In this document: piece by piece, positions 1-6,018 of the stretch | Position numbering within the stretch: position 1 is the stretch's first letter | Layout of the letters: every line of letters begins with the position of its first letter | Source of the DNA: Lachnospiraceae bacterium UBA1760 | GTDB taxonomy: Bacteria; Bacillota; Clostridia; Lachnospirales; Lachnospiraceae | Reading direction: 5' to 3' | Assembly (NCBI GenBank): GCA_002314775.1 | Contig: DCHE01000003.1 | Location: 47,245-53,783 of the forward strand | Length of the DNA: 6,539 nucleotides | Position numbers and translations under genes: made by a program | Notes under the pieces: generated by a model | Seen by the model: only the letters and a program-made list of their open reading frames with translations | What the model was told of the DNA's origin: nothing | Database searches by the model: none

Positions 1-80
1 GTAAGAGAGAGCATTACGAGAAGCCAAGCGTTAAGCGTAAGAAGAAGTCAGAAGCCGCTAGAAAGCGCAAGTTTAAATAG
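1..80 (+). CDS. rpsU: 30S ribosomal protein S21, C-terminal part
   Basis: This is the 3' end of a gene entering from the left edge. Reading from base 3 gives 25 residues and a TAG stop at 78-80. The visible peptide begins KREHYEKPSVKR and ends AARKRKFK, the strongly basic tail typical of bacterial S21. The family is usually 55-70 residues, so more than half the protein lies upstream of the window. S21 binds the platform of the 30S subunit near the 3' end of 16S rRNA and helps mRNA engagement at initiation. A hairpin terminator follows 16 nt after the stop, so rpsU probably ends its own transcript. The family call rests on this distinctive C-terminal motif alone, but I know of no competing family with the same sequence. 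Confidence 0.93.
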   Translation, partial: KREHYEKPSVKRKKKSEAARKRKFK

Positions 81-96
81 TTATATTTTATAATAG

Positions 97-150
97 AAAC
101 AGGGTTTTGAGACATTGCAAGATGCTTCATAGCCCTGTTTTTATTTGTTT
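97..150 (+). terminator. Intrinsic terminator after rpsU
   Basis: The arms 97-106 (AAACAGGGTT) and 131-140 (AGCCCTGTTT) pair over 10 bp with one G-U pair. The stem can extend inward through 108-111/126-129 and 113-115/122-124, interrupted by two mismatches, to a small loop at 116-121. A T-rich run (138-150) follows at once. Position and shape fit a Rho-independent terminator for rpsU. Confidence 0.88.
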
Positions 151-179
151 TAATTCTTATAGAAGATATTATCCCTGAT

Positions 180-208
180 TTGACGAATCTATTAAATTGA
201 GCCATAAA
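180..208 (+). promoter_or_regulatory. Candidate SigA promoter for phoH
   Basis: TTGACG (180-185, 5 of 6 matches) is separated by 17 nt from CATAAA (203-208, 4 of 6 matches). It lies between the rpsU terminator and phoH and would give a leader of about 100 nt. The -10 is imperfect and the region is very AT-rich, so chance matches are likely. The alternative at 255-266 has a better -10. Confidence 0.4.
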
Positions 209-254
209 TCCAGATGATTTTATATAAAAAAAGAGTGAAAAAACATAGAAAAAG

Positions 255-266
255 TGATAATATAAT
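255..266 (+). promoter_or_regulatory. Alternative -10 element upstream of phoH
   Basis: A perfect TATAAT stands at 261-266. An overlapping TGA-TAATAT (255-263) resembles an extended -10. No convincing -35 hexamer lies 16-18 nt upstream, where the sequence is A-rich. Start of transcription near 272 would give a leader of about 45 nt. It could act alone or together with the candidate at 180-208. Confidence 0.35.
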
Positions 267-302
267 TCTTGTTATAGATAGTAAAAATACAAGTAACAAA
301 AG

Positions 303-318
303 ATTGGAACAATAAAGG
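303..318 (+). promoter_or_regulatory. Weak ribosome binding region of phoH
   Basis: The only strong purine core, AAAGG (314-318), touches the ATG at 319 and is too close to act as a normal Shine-Dalgarno site. The remaining candidate is ATTGGAA (303-309), about 9 nt upstream and a poor match. A TAA at 313-315 lies in frame upstream of the ATG, so no earlier start is possible. The next Met, at codon 13, lies inside conserved family sequence. Initiation may be weak or rely on an unstructured A-rich leader. Confidence 0.45.
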
Positions 319-1314
319 ATGATAAAAAAGAACTTAGAGATACCTTCTGCTCATATGCAGAATATTTTCGGTCAATTTGATAAGAATATAAAGAAGATTG
401 AGAGAGCCTACAAAACTGATATTTTGCTTAGAGATGATAACCTTGTTATTCAGGGTGAGGAGGCAAGTGTCAAGAAGGCTGTTGATGTAATTAACGAGCT
501 CACTCGCCTTTCCCTTGCTGGCAATACTATCACAGAACAGAATGTGGATTATGCAATTTCATTATCTGTAACCGATAATGTATCAAAAATGTCTGAGCTT
601 GACAAAGATACAATCTGTCATACCATAAATGGAAAGCCAGTCAAGGCAAAAACAATCGGCCAGAAAAAGTACGTTGATGCAATTGACAAGAATATGATTG
701 TATTTGGAACTGGTCCCGCAGGAACTGGAAAAACCTACCTTGCCATGGCCAAGGCGATCACAGCCTTTAAGGCAAATGAAGTAAACAGAATAATACTGAC
801 TAGACCAGCTATAGAGGCAGGAGAGAAGCTTGGATTTTTACCAGGAGATTTACAGAGTAAGGTTGATCCATATTTAAGACCACTTTACGATGCCCTCTAT
901 GAAATAATGGGTGCAGAACAGTTCTTAAAGAATATGGAGAAGGGTCTGATAGAGGTCGCTCCTCTTGCGTATATGAGAGGAAGAACTCTTGACAATGCTT
1001 TTATTGTTTTAGATGAGGCACAGAACACAACCCCTGCCCAGATGAAGATGTTTTTAACAAGAATTGGTTTTGGGTCAAAGGCAATCATAACTGGTGATTT
1101 AACTCAGAAGGATTTAGCCAAGGATGTGACCTCCGGACTTGAGGTTGCCCTTAAGGTTATAAAAGGAATTGAGGGCATTAGCATTTGCGAGTTTTCAAGC
1201 CTTGATGTTGTGAGACATCCCCTTGTTCAGAAGATTGTTGCTGCCTATGATGCTTATGATGAGAAGAATAAACCTAAAAAACAATTTCCTAATAAGCCTC
1301 ACGGAAGAACTTAA
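319..1314 (+). CDS. phoH: PhoH family ATPase (PhoH-like / YbeZ)
   Basis: A cytosolic P-loop ATPase of 331 residues, the usual length for PhoH/YbeZ. Residues 1-100 form the N-terminal region, with the family opening (IPSAHMQNIFGQFD, 8-21) retained, which supports the ATG at 319. The ATPase domain has Walker A GPAGTGKT (132-139), the PhoH signature LTRPAIEAGEKLGFLPGDLQ (160-179), Walker B FIVLDEAQ (228-235) and a sensor-like ITGDLTQ (257-263). The tail from about 312 is lysine-rich and probably disordered. Homologues are found beside ybeY; in E. coli YbeZ and YbeY associate and act in rRNA maturation. The molecular activity of stand-alone PhoH, perhaps RNA-dependent NTPase or helicase-like, is less settled. 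No terminator separates it from ybeY, so read-through is likely in addition to the internal promoter. The family call is secure; the biological role is inferred from homologues and context. Confidence 0.96.
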   Translation: MIKKNLEIPSAHMQNIFGQFDKNIKKIERAYKTDILLRDDNLVIQGEEASVKKAVDVINELTRLSLAGNTITEQNVDYAISLSVTDNVSKMSELDKDTICHTINGKPVKAKTIGQKKYVDAIDKNMIVFGTGPAGTGKTYLAMAKAITAFKANEVNRIILTRPAIEAGEKLGFLPGDLQSKVDPYLRPLYDALYEIMGAEQFLKNMEKGLIEVAPLAYMRGRTLDNAFIVLDEAQNTTPAQMKMFLTRIGFGSKAIITGDLTQKDLAKDVTSGLEVALKVIKGIEGISICEFSSLDVVRHPLVQKIVAAYDAYDEKNKPKKQFPNKPHGRT

Positions 1315-1318
1315 GGGT

Positions 1319-1347
1319 TTGACTTGACACTGAGTATATAGTATAAT
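1319..1347 (+). promoter_or_regulatory. Strong SigA-type promoter for ybeY
   Basis: TTGACT (1319-1324) is followed after exactly 17 nt by a perfect TATAAT (1342-1347). It starts 5 nt after the phoH stop codon. Transcription would begin near 1354, leaving a leader of about 30 nt before the ybeY ATG. A perfect TTGACA (1324-1329) overlaps the -35 but is only 12 nt from this TATAAT; 17 nt downstream of it lies the weak TATATC (1347-1352). This is the best promoter match in the window. Confidence 0.75.
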
Positions 1348-1384
1348 ATATCGATGTGTTAATTATAATACATGGGAGAATCAT

Positions 1385-1891
1385 ATGAGTATAGTAATAT
1401 GCGATGAATCAAATAAAAGTTATCCTGAAGAATTCGAAGCAATTGTAAAGGATATTATCGATTATGCAATTGACTATGTTGAATGTCCTTATGAGTGCGA
1501 GGTGAATGTTCTATTCACTGACAACGAAGGCATAAGAGAGATTAACAAGGAGCAGCGTAATATCGATAGTCCTACGGATGTTTTATCATTTCCTTTAGTT
1601 GATTATGATAAGCCATGTGATTTGTCAATTGCAGAAGCAAACGAGATGGAATATTTCAATTCTGATACTGGAGAGCTGATGCTTGGAGATATTGTTATTT
1701 CAATAGACAGAGTATATAGCCAGGCTGAGGAATATGGACATAGTCCAAAGCGTGAGATTGCTTTTCTTACAGCGCACAGTATGCTTCATTTGTTTGGATA
1801 TGACCATATGACTGAAGAAGAGCGACTAGTAATGGAAGAGCTTCAGAAGGATATACTTAACAAGAAAGGATATACTAGAGATTATGAATAA
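1385..1891 (+). CDS. ybeY: Endoribonuclease YbeY, rRNA maturation factor
   Basis: A 168-residue, single-domain, zinc-dependent endoribonuclease (UPF0054). The zinc site is HSMLHLFGYDH, with His131, His135 and His141 in the HxxxHxxxxxH spacing of the family. Also present are the conserved RNIDSPTDVLSFP segment (58-70; Arg58 probably sits in the active cleft) and LGDIVIS (100-106). YbeY is known to take part in 16S rRNA 3'-end maturation and in quality control of 70S ribosomes. A good ribosome binding site, GGGAGA (1374-1379), lies 5 nt before the ATG and fixes the start. It has its own promoter (1319-1347) behind phoH, its usual partner. The last 8 bases overlap the start of the next gene, suggesting translational coupling. 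Length and motifs are complete, with no sign of decay. Confidence 0.97.
   Translation: MSIVICDESNKSYPEEFEAIVKDIIDYAIDYVECPYECEVNVLFTDNEGIREINKEQRNIDSPTDVLSFPLVDYDKPCDLSIAEANEMEYFNSDTGELMLGDIVISIDRVYSQAEEYGHSPKREIAFLTAHSMLHLFGYDHMTEEERLVMEELQKDILNKKGYTRDYE
1863..1891 (+). promoter_or_regulatory. ybeY/lipoprotein gene overlap and coupled start
   Basis: The lipoprotein ATG (1884-1886) lies within the end of ybeY, whose TAA is at 1889-1891, giving an 8-nt overlap. The best Shine-Dalgarno core, AAGGA (1866-1870), is 13 nt from the ATG, longer than ideal; the closer AGAG (1877-1880) is only 3 nt away and short. Re-initiation by ribosomes that finish ybeY is therefore plausible. The start is supported because it yields a clean signal peptide. 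Confidence 0.6.
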
Positions 1892-3014
1892 GAAATTTAT
1901 CACTGCAATTCTTGCAGCATCAATGTGTATGGCATCACTTGCAGGATGTGGAAGTAAAGAAGAAGCTACAACAAAGGCTGAAAAAGCTGAGGCAGTCACA
2001 ACTGAGGCTGATACAACCCCAGTAGATTATGATCTTAAAAAAGAAGACACACCAATGATTTATTCATCTGATATCGAGCTTTCAAAGGATGGTATGGTTA
2101 TCAATACCCTTACAGGTGAATGGATGGATGAGAGCCTTGCAAATCAGAGACCAGTCGCAATTATGATCAATAACCTTCAGCCAGCTATTCCTCAGTCAGG
2201 AATTGAGAAGGCTGATATAATCTACGAGATGCTTGTAGAGGGTGGAATCACAAGACTTATGGCTGTATACAGTGATTTCAGCGGACTTGACAAAATTGGA
2301 CCAGTTAGATCTGCAAGACATTATTATGATAGAAAAGCAATTGAGCACGATGCAATCTATGTTCATGTTGGACATTCAATCTATGCAGAGGCCGACTTCA
2401 AGGAATATGCAAATGTCCTCGACCATATGGACGGTGTAAATGGAGTAGGTACTGTTATGACCTTCAGATCAACTGACAGAAAGGCACCTCATAACTGTTA
2501 TGTATCTACAGATGGTATCTTAAAGGGCCTTGAGTACAGCAACATCAGCCTTGAGAAAAAAAGAGACAAGGAAAAGATGTTCAGATTCTATTCATCAGAG
2601 GTTGCTTCTATCGGAGGAACTCCTGCCAATAAGATTACAACTGCTTATAACTCAAGCAGAAAGCCTTATTTTGTATATGACAGTGAATCAGGCAAGTACT
2701 TAAGATGGCAGTATGGTGAGCCACATATCGACAGAGAGACTGGCAATCAGCTTGCATTTGAGAACGTAATAATTCAGTTCATTCCATGCTGGGATCACTT
2801 TGGTAACGGCTTACTTGATATCGACTGGATTACATACGGTGAGGGATATTACGCATCAAACGGCGAGATTATTCCAATCAATTATCATAGAAAGAGCTTC
2901 GATGGTGTTACTCATTTTTATACAAAGGATGGAAATGAATTACAGATGAATCCTGGAAAGACCTTCATCACAGTATTCCCTGATGACAAGAAGGATAATA
3001 TCATCATAGAATAA
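1884..3014 (+). CDS. DUF3048 domain lipoprotein (YerB family)
   Basis: A predicted envelope lipoprotein of 376 residues. The N-terminus has two lysines, a hydrophobic stretch (5-19) and the lipobox LAGC with Cys22 as the lipidation site, so the mature protein should be anchored to the outer face of the membrane. Residues 23-55 form a Glu/Thr/Lys/Ala-rich linker. The first DUF3048 domain (about 75-225) shows RPVAIMINN (89-97), PQSGIEKADIIYEMLVEGGI (103-122) and KIGPVRSAR (137-145), all hallmarks of B. subtilis YerB. The C-terminal DUF3048 part (about 255-370) contains THFYTKDGNEL and NPGKTFITVFP (356-366). The biochemical function of the family is not established. It overlaps ybeY by 8 nt and precedes a terminator, so it is the last gene of its transcript. 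The last sense codon and stop codon lie inside a 12-bp tandem repeat, but both domains look intact. The family call is secure; its role is unknown. Confidence 0.93.
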   Translation: MNKKFITAILAASMCMASLAGCGSKEEATTKAEKAEAVTTEADTTPVDYDLKKEDTPMIYSSDIELSKDGMVINTLTGEWMDESLANQRPVAIMINNLQPAIPQSGIEKADIIYEMLVEGGITRLMAVYSDFSGLDKIGPVRSARHYYDRKAIEHDAIYVHVGHSIYAEADFKEYANVLDHMDGVNGVGTVMTFRSTDRKAPHNCYVSTDGILKGLEYSNISLEKKRDKEKMFRFYSSEVASIGGTPANKITTAYNSSRKPYFVYDSESGKYLRWQYGEPHIDRETGNQLAFENVIIQFIPCWDHFGNGLLDIDWITYGEGYYASNGEIIPINYHRKSFDGVTHFYTKDGNELQMNPGKTFITVFPDDKKDNIIIE

Positions 3015-3074
3015 TAATACGAATAATAATACGAATAATAATTCGAATAATAATTCGAATAATAATTTGAATAA
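3009..3074. repeat. 12-bp tandem repeat at the lipoprotein gene end
   Basis: Five head-to-tail 12-bp units occupy 3009-3068, with a half unit at 3069-3074. Units 1 and 2 are GAATAATAATAC, units 3 and 4 are GAATAATAATTC, and unit 5 is GAATAATAATTT. The first unit contains the final Glu codon (GAA) and stop (TAA) of the upstream gene, so in that frame every unit reads E-stop-stop-Y/F. There are no spacers, which rules out CRISPR. It looks like a minisatellite produced by slippage or unequal exchange. Confidence 0.9.
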
Positions 3075-3088
3075 CATATAGTAAATGC

Positions 3089-3134
3089 AAAAATAATTTC
3101 TTCGAGGATAATTACCATGAAGGAATTATTTTTG
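3089..3134 (+). terminator. Intrinsic terminator after the lipoprotein gene
   Basis: The arms 3089-3103 and 3119-3133 pair over 15 bp with a single G-U pair, around a 15-nt loop (3104-3118). The right arm ends in five Ts and the left arm begins with five As, so it could work on both strands, although no gene opposes it here. The stem is AT-rich and therefore weaker than that after rpsU, but its length and position 75 nt behind the stop codon fit termination of the phoH-ybeY-lipoprotein unit. Confidence 0.75.
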
Positions 3135-3142
3135 TATATAAC
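3112..3142 (+). promoter_or_regulatory. Weak promoter candidate for the flavoprotein unit
   Basis: TTACCA (3112-3117, 4 of 6) is followed by TATATA (3135-3140, spacing 17, 4 of 6) or TATAAC (3137-3142, spacing 19, 5 of 6). It overlaps the terminator hairpin. Some promoter is expected in 3015-3166 if the terminator is efficient, and this is the best I see, but the match is poor and read-through is an alternative. Confidence 0.25.
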
Positions 3143-3166
3143 GGATTTTTAGGTTGAGTATACTTA

Positions 3167-4369
3167 ATGGAAAGATATGATGTTCTGGTCATTGGTGCAG
3201 GACCTGCAGGCATGACCGCAGCCCTAGAGGCAGCAAAACTAAATAAGAGAGTTCTTATTCTTGACAAGAACAAGAAATGCGGCAATAAGCTTTACGCCAC
3301 TGGTAATGGAAGATGCAACGTGACTAATACTGTGTTTAATGACAGAGTATATTACGAACACACGAAGGAGGTTCTTTCTCTTGAATCTGCCCCTGACAGC
3401 TTTGTCAGAGGATATTTAGAGGACCTTGGCGTTGCTGTGACTGAGAAGAATAACTATGTTTATCCCCTTTCTATGCAGGCTTCCTCAGTAGTGTGGGCAT
3501 ATAATGATGCCCTGAAAAACCTTGGTGTTGAAGTCAAATGTGGTTTTATCGTTACAGATATCACAAAAACCAAGAAGGGCTTCTCTGTGTCAAATGGCAT
3601 ACAGTTAATTAATGCTACAAAGCTTATTCTTGCAACAGGCGGACTTGCTGCACCAAATCTTGGCTGTGCAAATGAAAACTGGCTTACAGATACCTTTAAA
3701 AAGCTTAATATTGAATATAATAGCTTTGAACCGGCACTCTGTCCGTTATTTACCAGGGAGAACCTAAAGGAAATCTCCGGAGTAAGGCAGAGGGCTACCG
3801 CAACACTGATAAAAAACGGCGAACCAATAGACGAAGAATCAGGAGAAATCCAGTTTACTGACTTAGGACTTTCTGGAATTGCTATATTTAACCTTTCGGG
3901 CGAGATAAGAGAAAAGGCAAAATACAAGGTTTCACTTGATTATATCCAGGATTTATCCGTAGAAAAAACAAGGGAATACCTGATTAACTATAAAGAAACA
4001 AATGGCAATAGAACAGTTCTCGCAGTGCTAAACAGCCTGATTCACGATAGGACAGCCCTGTATCTGCTTAAAGTAGTCGGTATTGATCCAAAGAAGCCAT
4101 TTTCTTCACTTGATCAAAAGAGCATTGATGAAATTGTCAGTGCACTAAAAGAAAACTGCTTTGAGATTCAGGGAAAGCATGACTATACAAAGTCTCAGTC
4201 AACCTTAGGCGGTATAAAACTTGACGATATTGACCTTTCCACAATGAAATTAACTAAGCAACCGGATATATCAGTGTGTGGTGAGATAGTTGACATTTGC
4301 GGCAAATGCGGCGGGTACAATATAACCTGGGCAATGCTAAGCGGCTATATTGCTGGAAGGAACATATAA
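3167..4369 (+). CDS. HI0933/BaiN-like FAD-dependent oxidoreductase
   Basis: A soluble flavoprotein of 400 residues, full length for the HI0933/YhiN/BaiN family (annotated variously as aminoacetone oxidase-like or NAD(P)/FAD-dependent oxidoreductase). The N-terminal Rossmann motif is GAGPAG (10-15), with an acidic residue ending the second strand (Asp33). The family hallmark GNGRCN (46-51) follows, then ATGG (156-159), an insert domain with QFTDLGLSG (229-237), and the C-terminal FAD-closing motif GEIVDICGKCGGYN (372-385) with SGYIAG (392-397). BaiN of C. scindens acts on bile acid intermediates, but most relatives have no proven substrate, and nothing here supports a bile acid role. The ATG at 3167 is the only sensible start because an in-frame TGA lies at 3155-3157; its ribosome binding site is weak. 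The next gene begins 12 nt downstream. Cys378 and Cys381 form a CxxC pair within the FAD motif, which may be unusual. Confidence 0.9.
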   Translation: MERYDVLVIGAGPAGMTAALEAAKLNKRVLILDKNKKCGNKLYATGNGRCNVTNTVFNDRVYYEHTKEVLSLESAPDSFVRGYLEDLGVAVTEKNNYVYPLSMQASSVVWAYNDALKNLGVEVKCGFIVTDITKTKKGFSVSNGIQLINATKLILATGGLAAPNLGCANENWLTDTFKKLNIEYNSFEPALCPLFTRENLKEISGVRQRATATLIKNGEPIDEESGEIQFTDLGLSGIAIFNLSGEIREKAKYKVSLDYIQDLSVEKTREYLINYKETNGNRTVLAVLNSLIHDRTALYLLKVVGIDPKKPFSSLDQKSIDEIVSALKENCFEIQGKHDYTKSQSTLGGIKLDDIDLSTMKLTKQPDISVCGEIVDICGKCGGYNITWAMLSGYIAGRNI

Positions 4370-4381
4370 TGGTGGTGTAAC

Positions 4382-6004
4382 ATGATTAGAATTAATAACA
4401 TAAAGCTTTCGGTAAAGGATTTCACCGAGAAGCGTCTTGATAAAAAAATATGTGACCTGCTGAGGAAAAGCTCGGTGCCAGACTATAAGGTGGTTAAAAA
4501 GTCTATCGACTGCAGAGATATTTCAAATGTCGTATATGTATTTGCAGTTGAGCTTTCACTTGCAAATGAAAAAGAAGAAGCAAGACTTGTGCAAAAGGTT
4601 CACAATAATAATATTATGTTAACAAAACCTGTTAATTACTGCTTCCCGTATACTAATAAAGAGGATTTGAAGAAAGAAGAGAGGCCTGTTATCATTGGTG
4701 CAGGTCCCTGTGGTTATTTTGCTGCTCTGTACCTTGCAAGAAATGGTTACAGACCAATACTTTTTGAGAGAGGTCAAAAGGTTGAGGATAGAAATACTGC
4801 AATAAGTACATTTTTTGAGACTGGCAAATTGAACAAAGAAAGCAATGTCTGTTATGGCGAGGGCGGAGCTGGTGCATTTTCTGATGGCAAGCTTAATACT
4901 GGCAATAAGGATAAATTCGGCTACATAAAGGCTGTTTTAAAAGATTTTTATATGGCTGGTGCAAATGAATCAGTCATTTACGACGCAAAGCCGCATATTG
5001 GTACTGATAAGCTGACAGGCATTCTAAAAAATATTCGCGAGGAGATAATAAGTCTCGGTGGCGAGATAAATTTTGATAGCTGCTTAACCGAAATAAAAAG
5101 ACTTGATAATGACGATTTAATTGAAAAACCAAGCTATGAGCTTACAATTAATCATAACGGAGAAATAAAAAAGCATATCACGCGCCTATTAGTACTTGCA
5201 ATTGGTCACAGCGCACATGATACCTATAAGATGCTTTATGATTTTGGACTAACCATGGAGCAAAAGCCTTTTGCCATGGGACTTAGAATTGAGCATAAAA
5301 GGGAAGATATTGACAAGGCAAGATACGGTGAATTCGCTAGGTATCTGCCGGCTGCTGATTACAAGCTAACATATCACGCAACAAACGGCAGGTCTGTATT
5401 TTCATTTTGTATGTGTCCGGGCGGTTATGTTGTAAATTCTTCCTCTGAGGAGGGCTGTTTAAATGTAAACGGCATGAGCTACAGCAAACGTGATGGCAAA
5501 AATTCAAACAGTGCAATCGTAGTAAGTATTCTTCCTGAAGATTACAGTGATGATAATCCTTTATCAGGACTTGATTTTCAGCGTAACATCGAGAGAAGCT
5601 TCTACAATATGTGCGATGGAGCTATTCCGGTTCAGACATTTATTGATTTTAAGAATAACAAAAAGAGCGAGACTTTATTGGATGTCATCCCTTGCATTAA
5701 GGGTAAATATGCTCTTTCCAATATAAATGATAGTTTACCAGAGTATTTAAGTCATGCTATAATTGAGGCTGTAGATGCCTTTGGCAGACAGATTAAGGGC
5801 TTTAATAAGGATGGTGCAGTACTGTCAGGAGTTGAGGCACGGACCTCGTCACCCGTAAAAATTGTGAGAGACGAATCAATGTTTGCATTTCCTGGAATCA
5901 TCCCGTGTGGAGAAGGAGCAGGCTATGCAGGTGGCATTACAAGCGCTGCAGTTGACGGCATAAAGGCAGCTGAGGCCTGCGCAAAATATATAAATAATAA
6001 TTAA
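4382..6004 (+). CDS. COG2509-type FAD-dependent protein
   Basis: A 540-residue soluble flavoprotein of the uncharacterised FAD-dependent dehydrogenase family COG2509. Residues 1-95 form the family's small N-terminal alpha/beta domain, including VKKSIDCRD (38-46). The Rossmann motif is GAGPCG (106-111) with Glu129 ending the second strand, followed by the diagnostic YGEGGAGAFSDGKLNTG (158-174). Further family blocks are AIGHSAHDTY (273-282), FCMCPGGYVVNSSSEEG (342-358), NGMSYSKRDGKNSNSA (363-378), EARTSSPVKIVRD (485-497) and GEGAGYAGGITSAAVDG (510-526), the last probably binding the FAD pyrophosphate. The substrate is unknown. The start has a fair ribosome binding site, GGTGGTG (4371-4377), 4 nt before the ATG. 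It sits 12 nt after the BaiN-like gene and 14 nt before proB, so all three probably share a transcript. Length and motifs are complete. Confidence 0.9.
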   Translation: MIRINNIKLSVKDFTEKRLDKKICDLLRKSSVPDYKVVKKSIDCRDISNVVYVFAVELSLANEKEEARLVQKVHNNNIMLTKPVNYCFPYTNKEDLKKEERPVIIGAGPCGYFAALYLARNGYRPILFERGQKVEDRNTAISTFFETGKLNKESNVCYGEGGAGAFSDGKLNTGNKDKFGYIKAVLKDFYMAGANESVIYDAKPHIGTDKLTGILKNIREEIISLGGEINFDSCLTEIKRLDNDDLIEKPSYELTINHNGEIKKHITRLLVLAIGHSAHDTYKMLYDFGLTMEQKPFAMGLRIEHKREDIDKARYGEFARYLPAADYKLTYHATNGRSVFSFCMCPGGYVVNSSSEEGCLNVNGMSYSKRDGKNSNSAIVVSILPEDYSDDNPLSGLDFQRNIERSFYNMCDGAIPVQTFIDFKNNKKSETLLDVIPCIKGKYALSNINDSLPEYLSHAIIEAVDAFGRQIKGFNKDGAVLSGVEARTSSPVKIVRDESMFAFPGIIPCGEGAGYAGGITSAAVDGIKAAEACAKYINNN

Positions 6005-6018
6005 AGAAGGTTTGTAAA

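Noticed and set aside
14..205. Antisense open frame across the rpsU end and terminator
   Set aside because: It runs through rpsU codons and the terminator hairpin; its apparent codons are explained by those features.
209..318. Riboswitch or T-box in the phoH leader
   Set aside because: Only 5-bp hairpins can be drawn (for example 261-265 with 272-276), and no conserved riboswitch or T-box motif is present; the region is simply A/T-rich.
3009..3074. CRISPR array
   Set aside because: The units are contiguous 12-mers without spacers, and no cas gene is in view.
3007..3081. Frameshifted Asn-rich C-terminal extension of the DUF3048 protein
   Set aside because: The +1 frame has a TAG at 3007-3009 just before the open stretch, no slippery site is visible, and the family's conserved C-terminus already ends naturally at 3014.
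2918..3118. Antisense reading frame with a tandem Tyr/Ser/Asn-rich protein repeat
   Set aside because: The repeat is only the reverse reading of the 12-bp AT-rich array, and the rest overlaps the conserved end of the DUF3048 gene. No family resemblance supports it.
3460..3927. 155-residue antisense open frame within the BaiN-like gene
   Set aside because: It lies wholly opposite a strongly supported gene, shows no recognisable motif and has no convincing promoter or ribosome binding site.
3167..4369. Bile acid metabolism (bai) operon member
   Set aside because: The protein is BaiN-like in family only. No other bai genes are present, and the family is widespread in bacteria that do not dehydroxylate bile acids.
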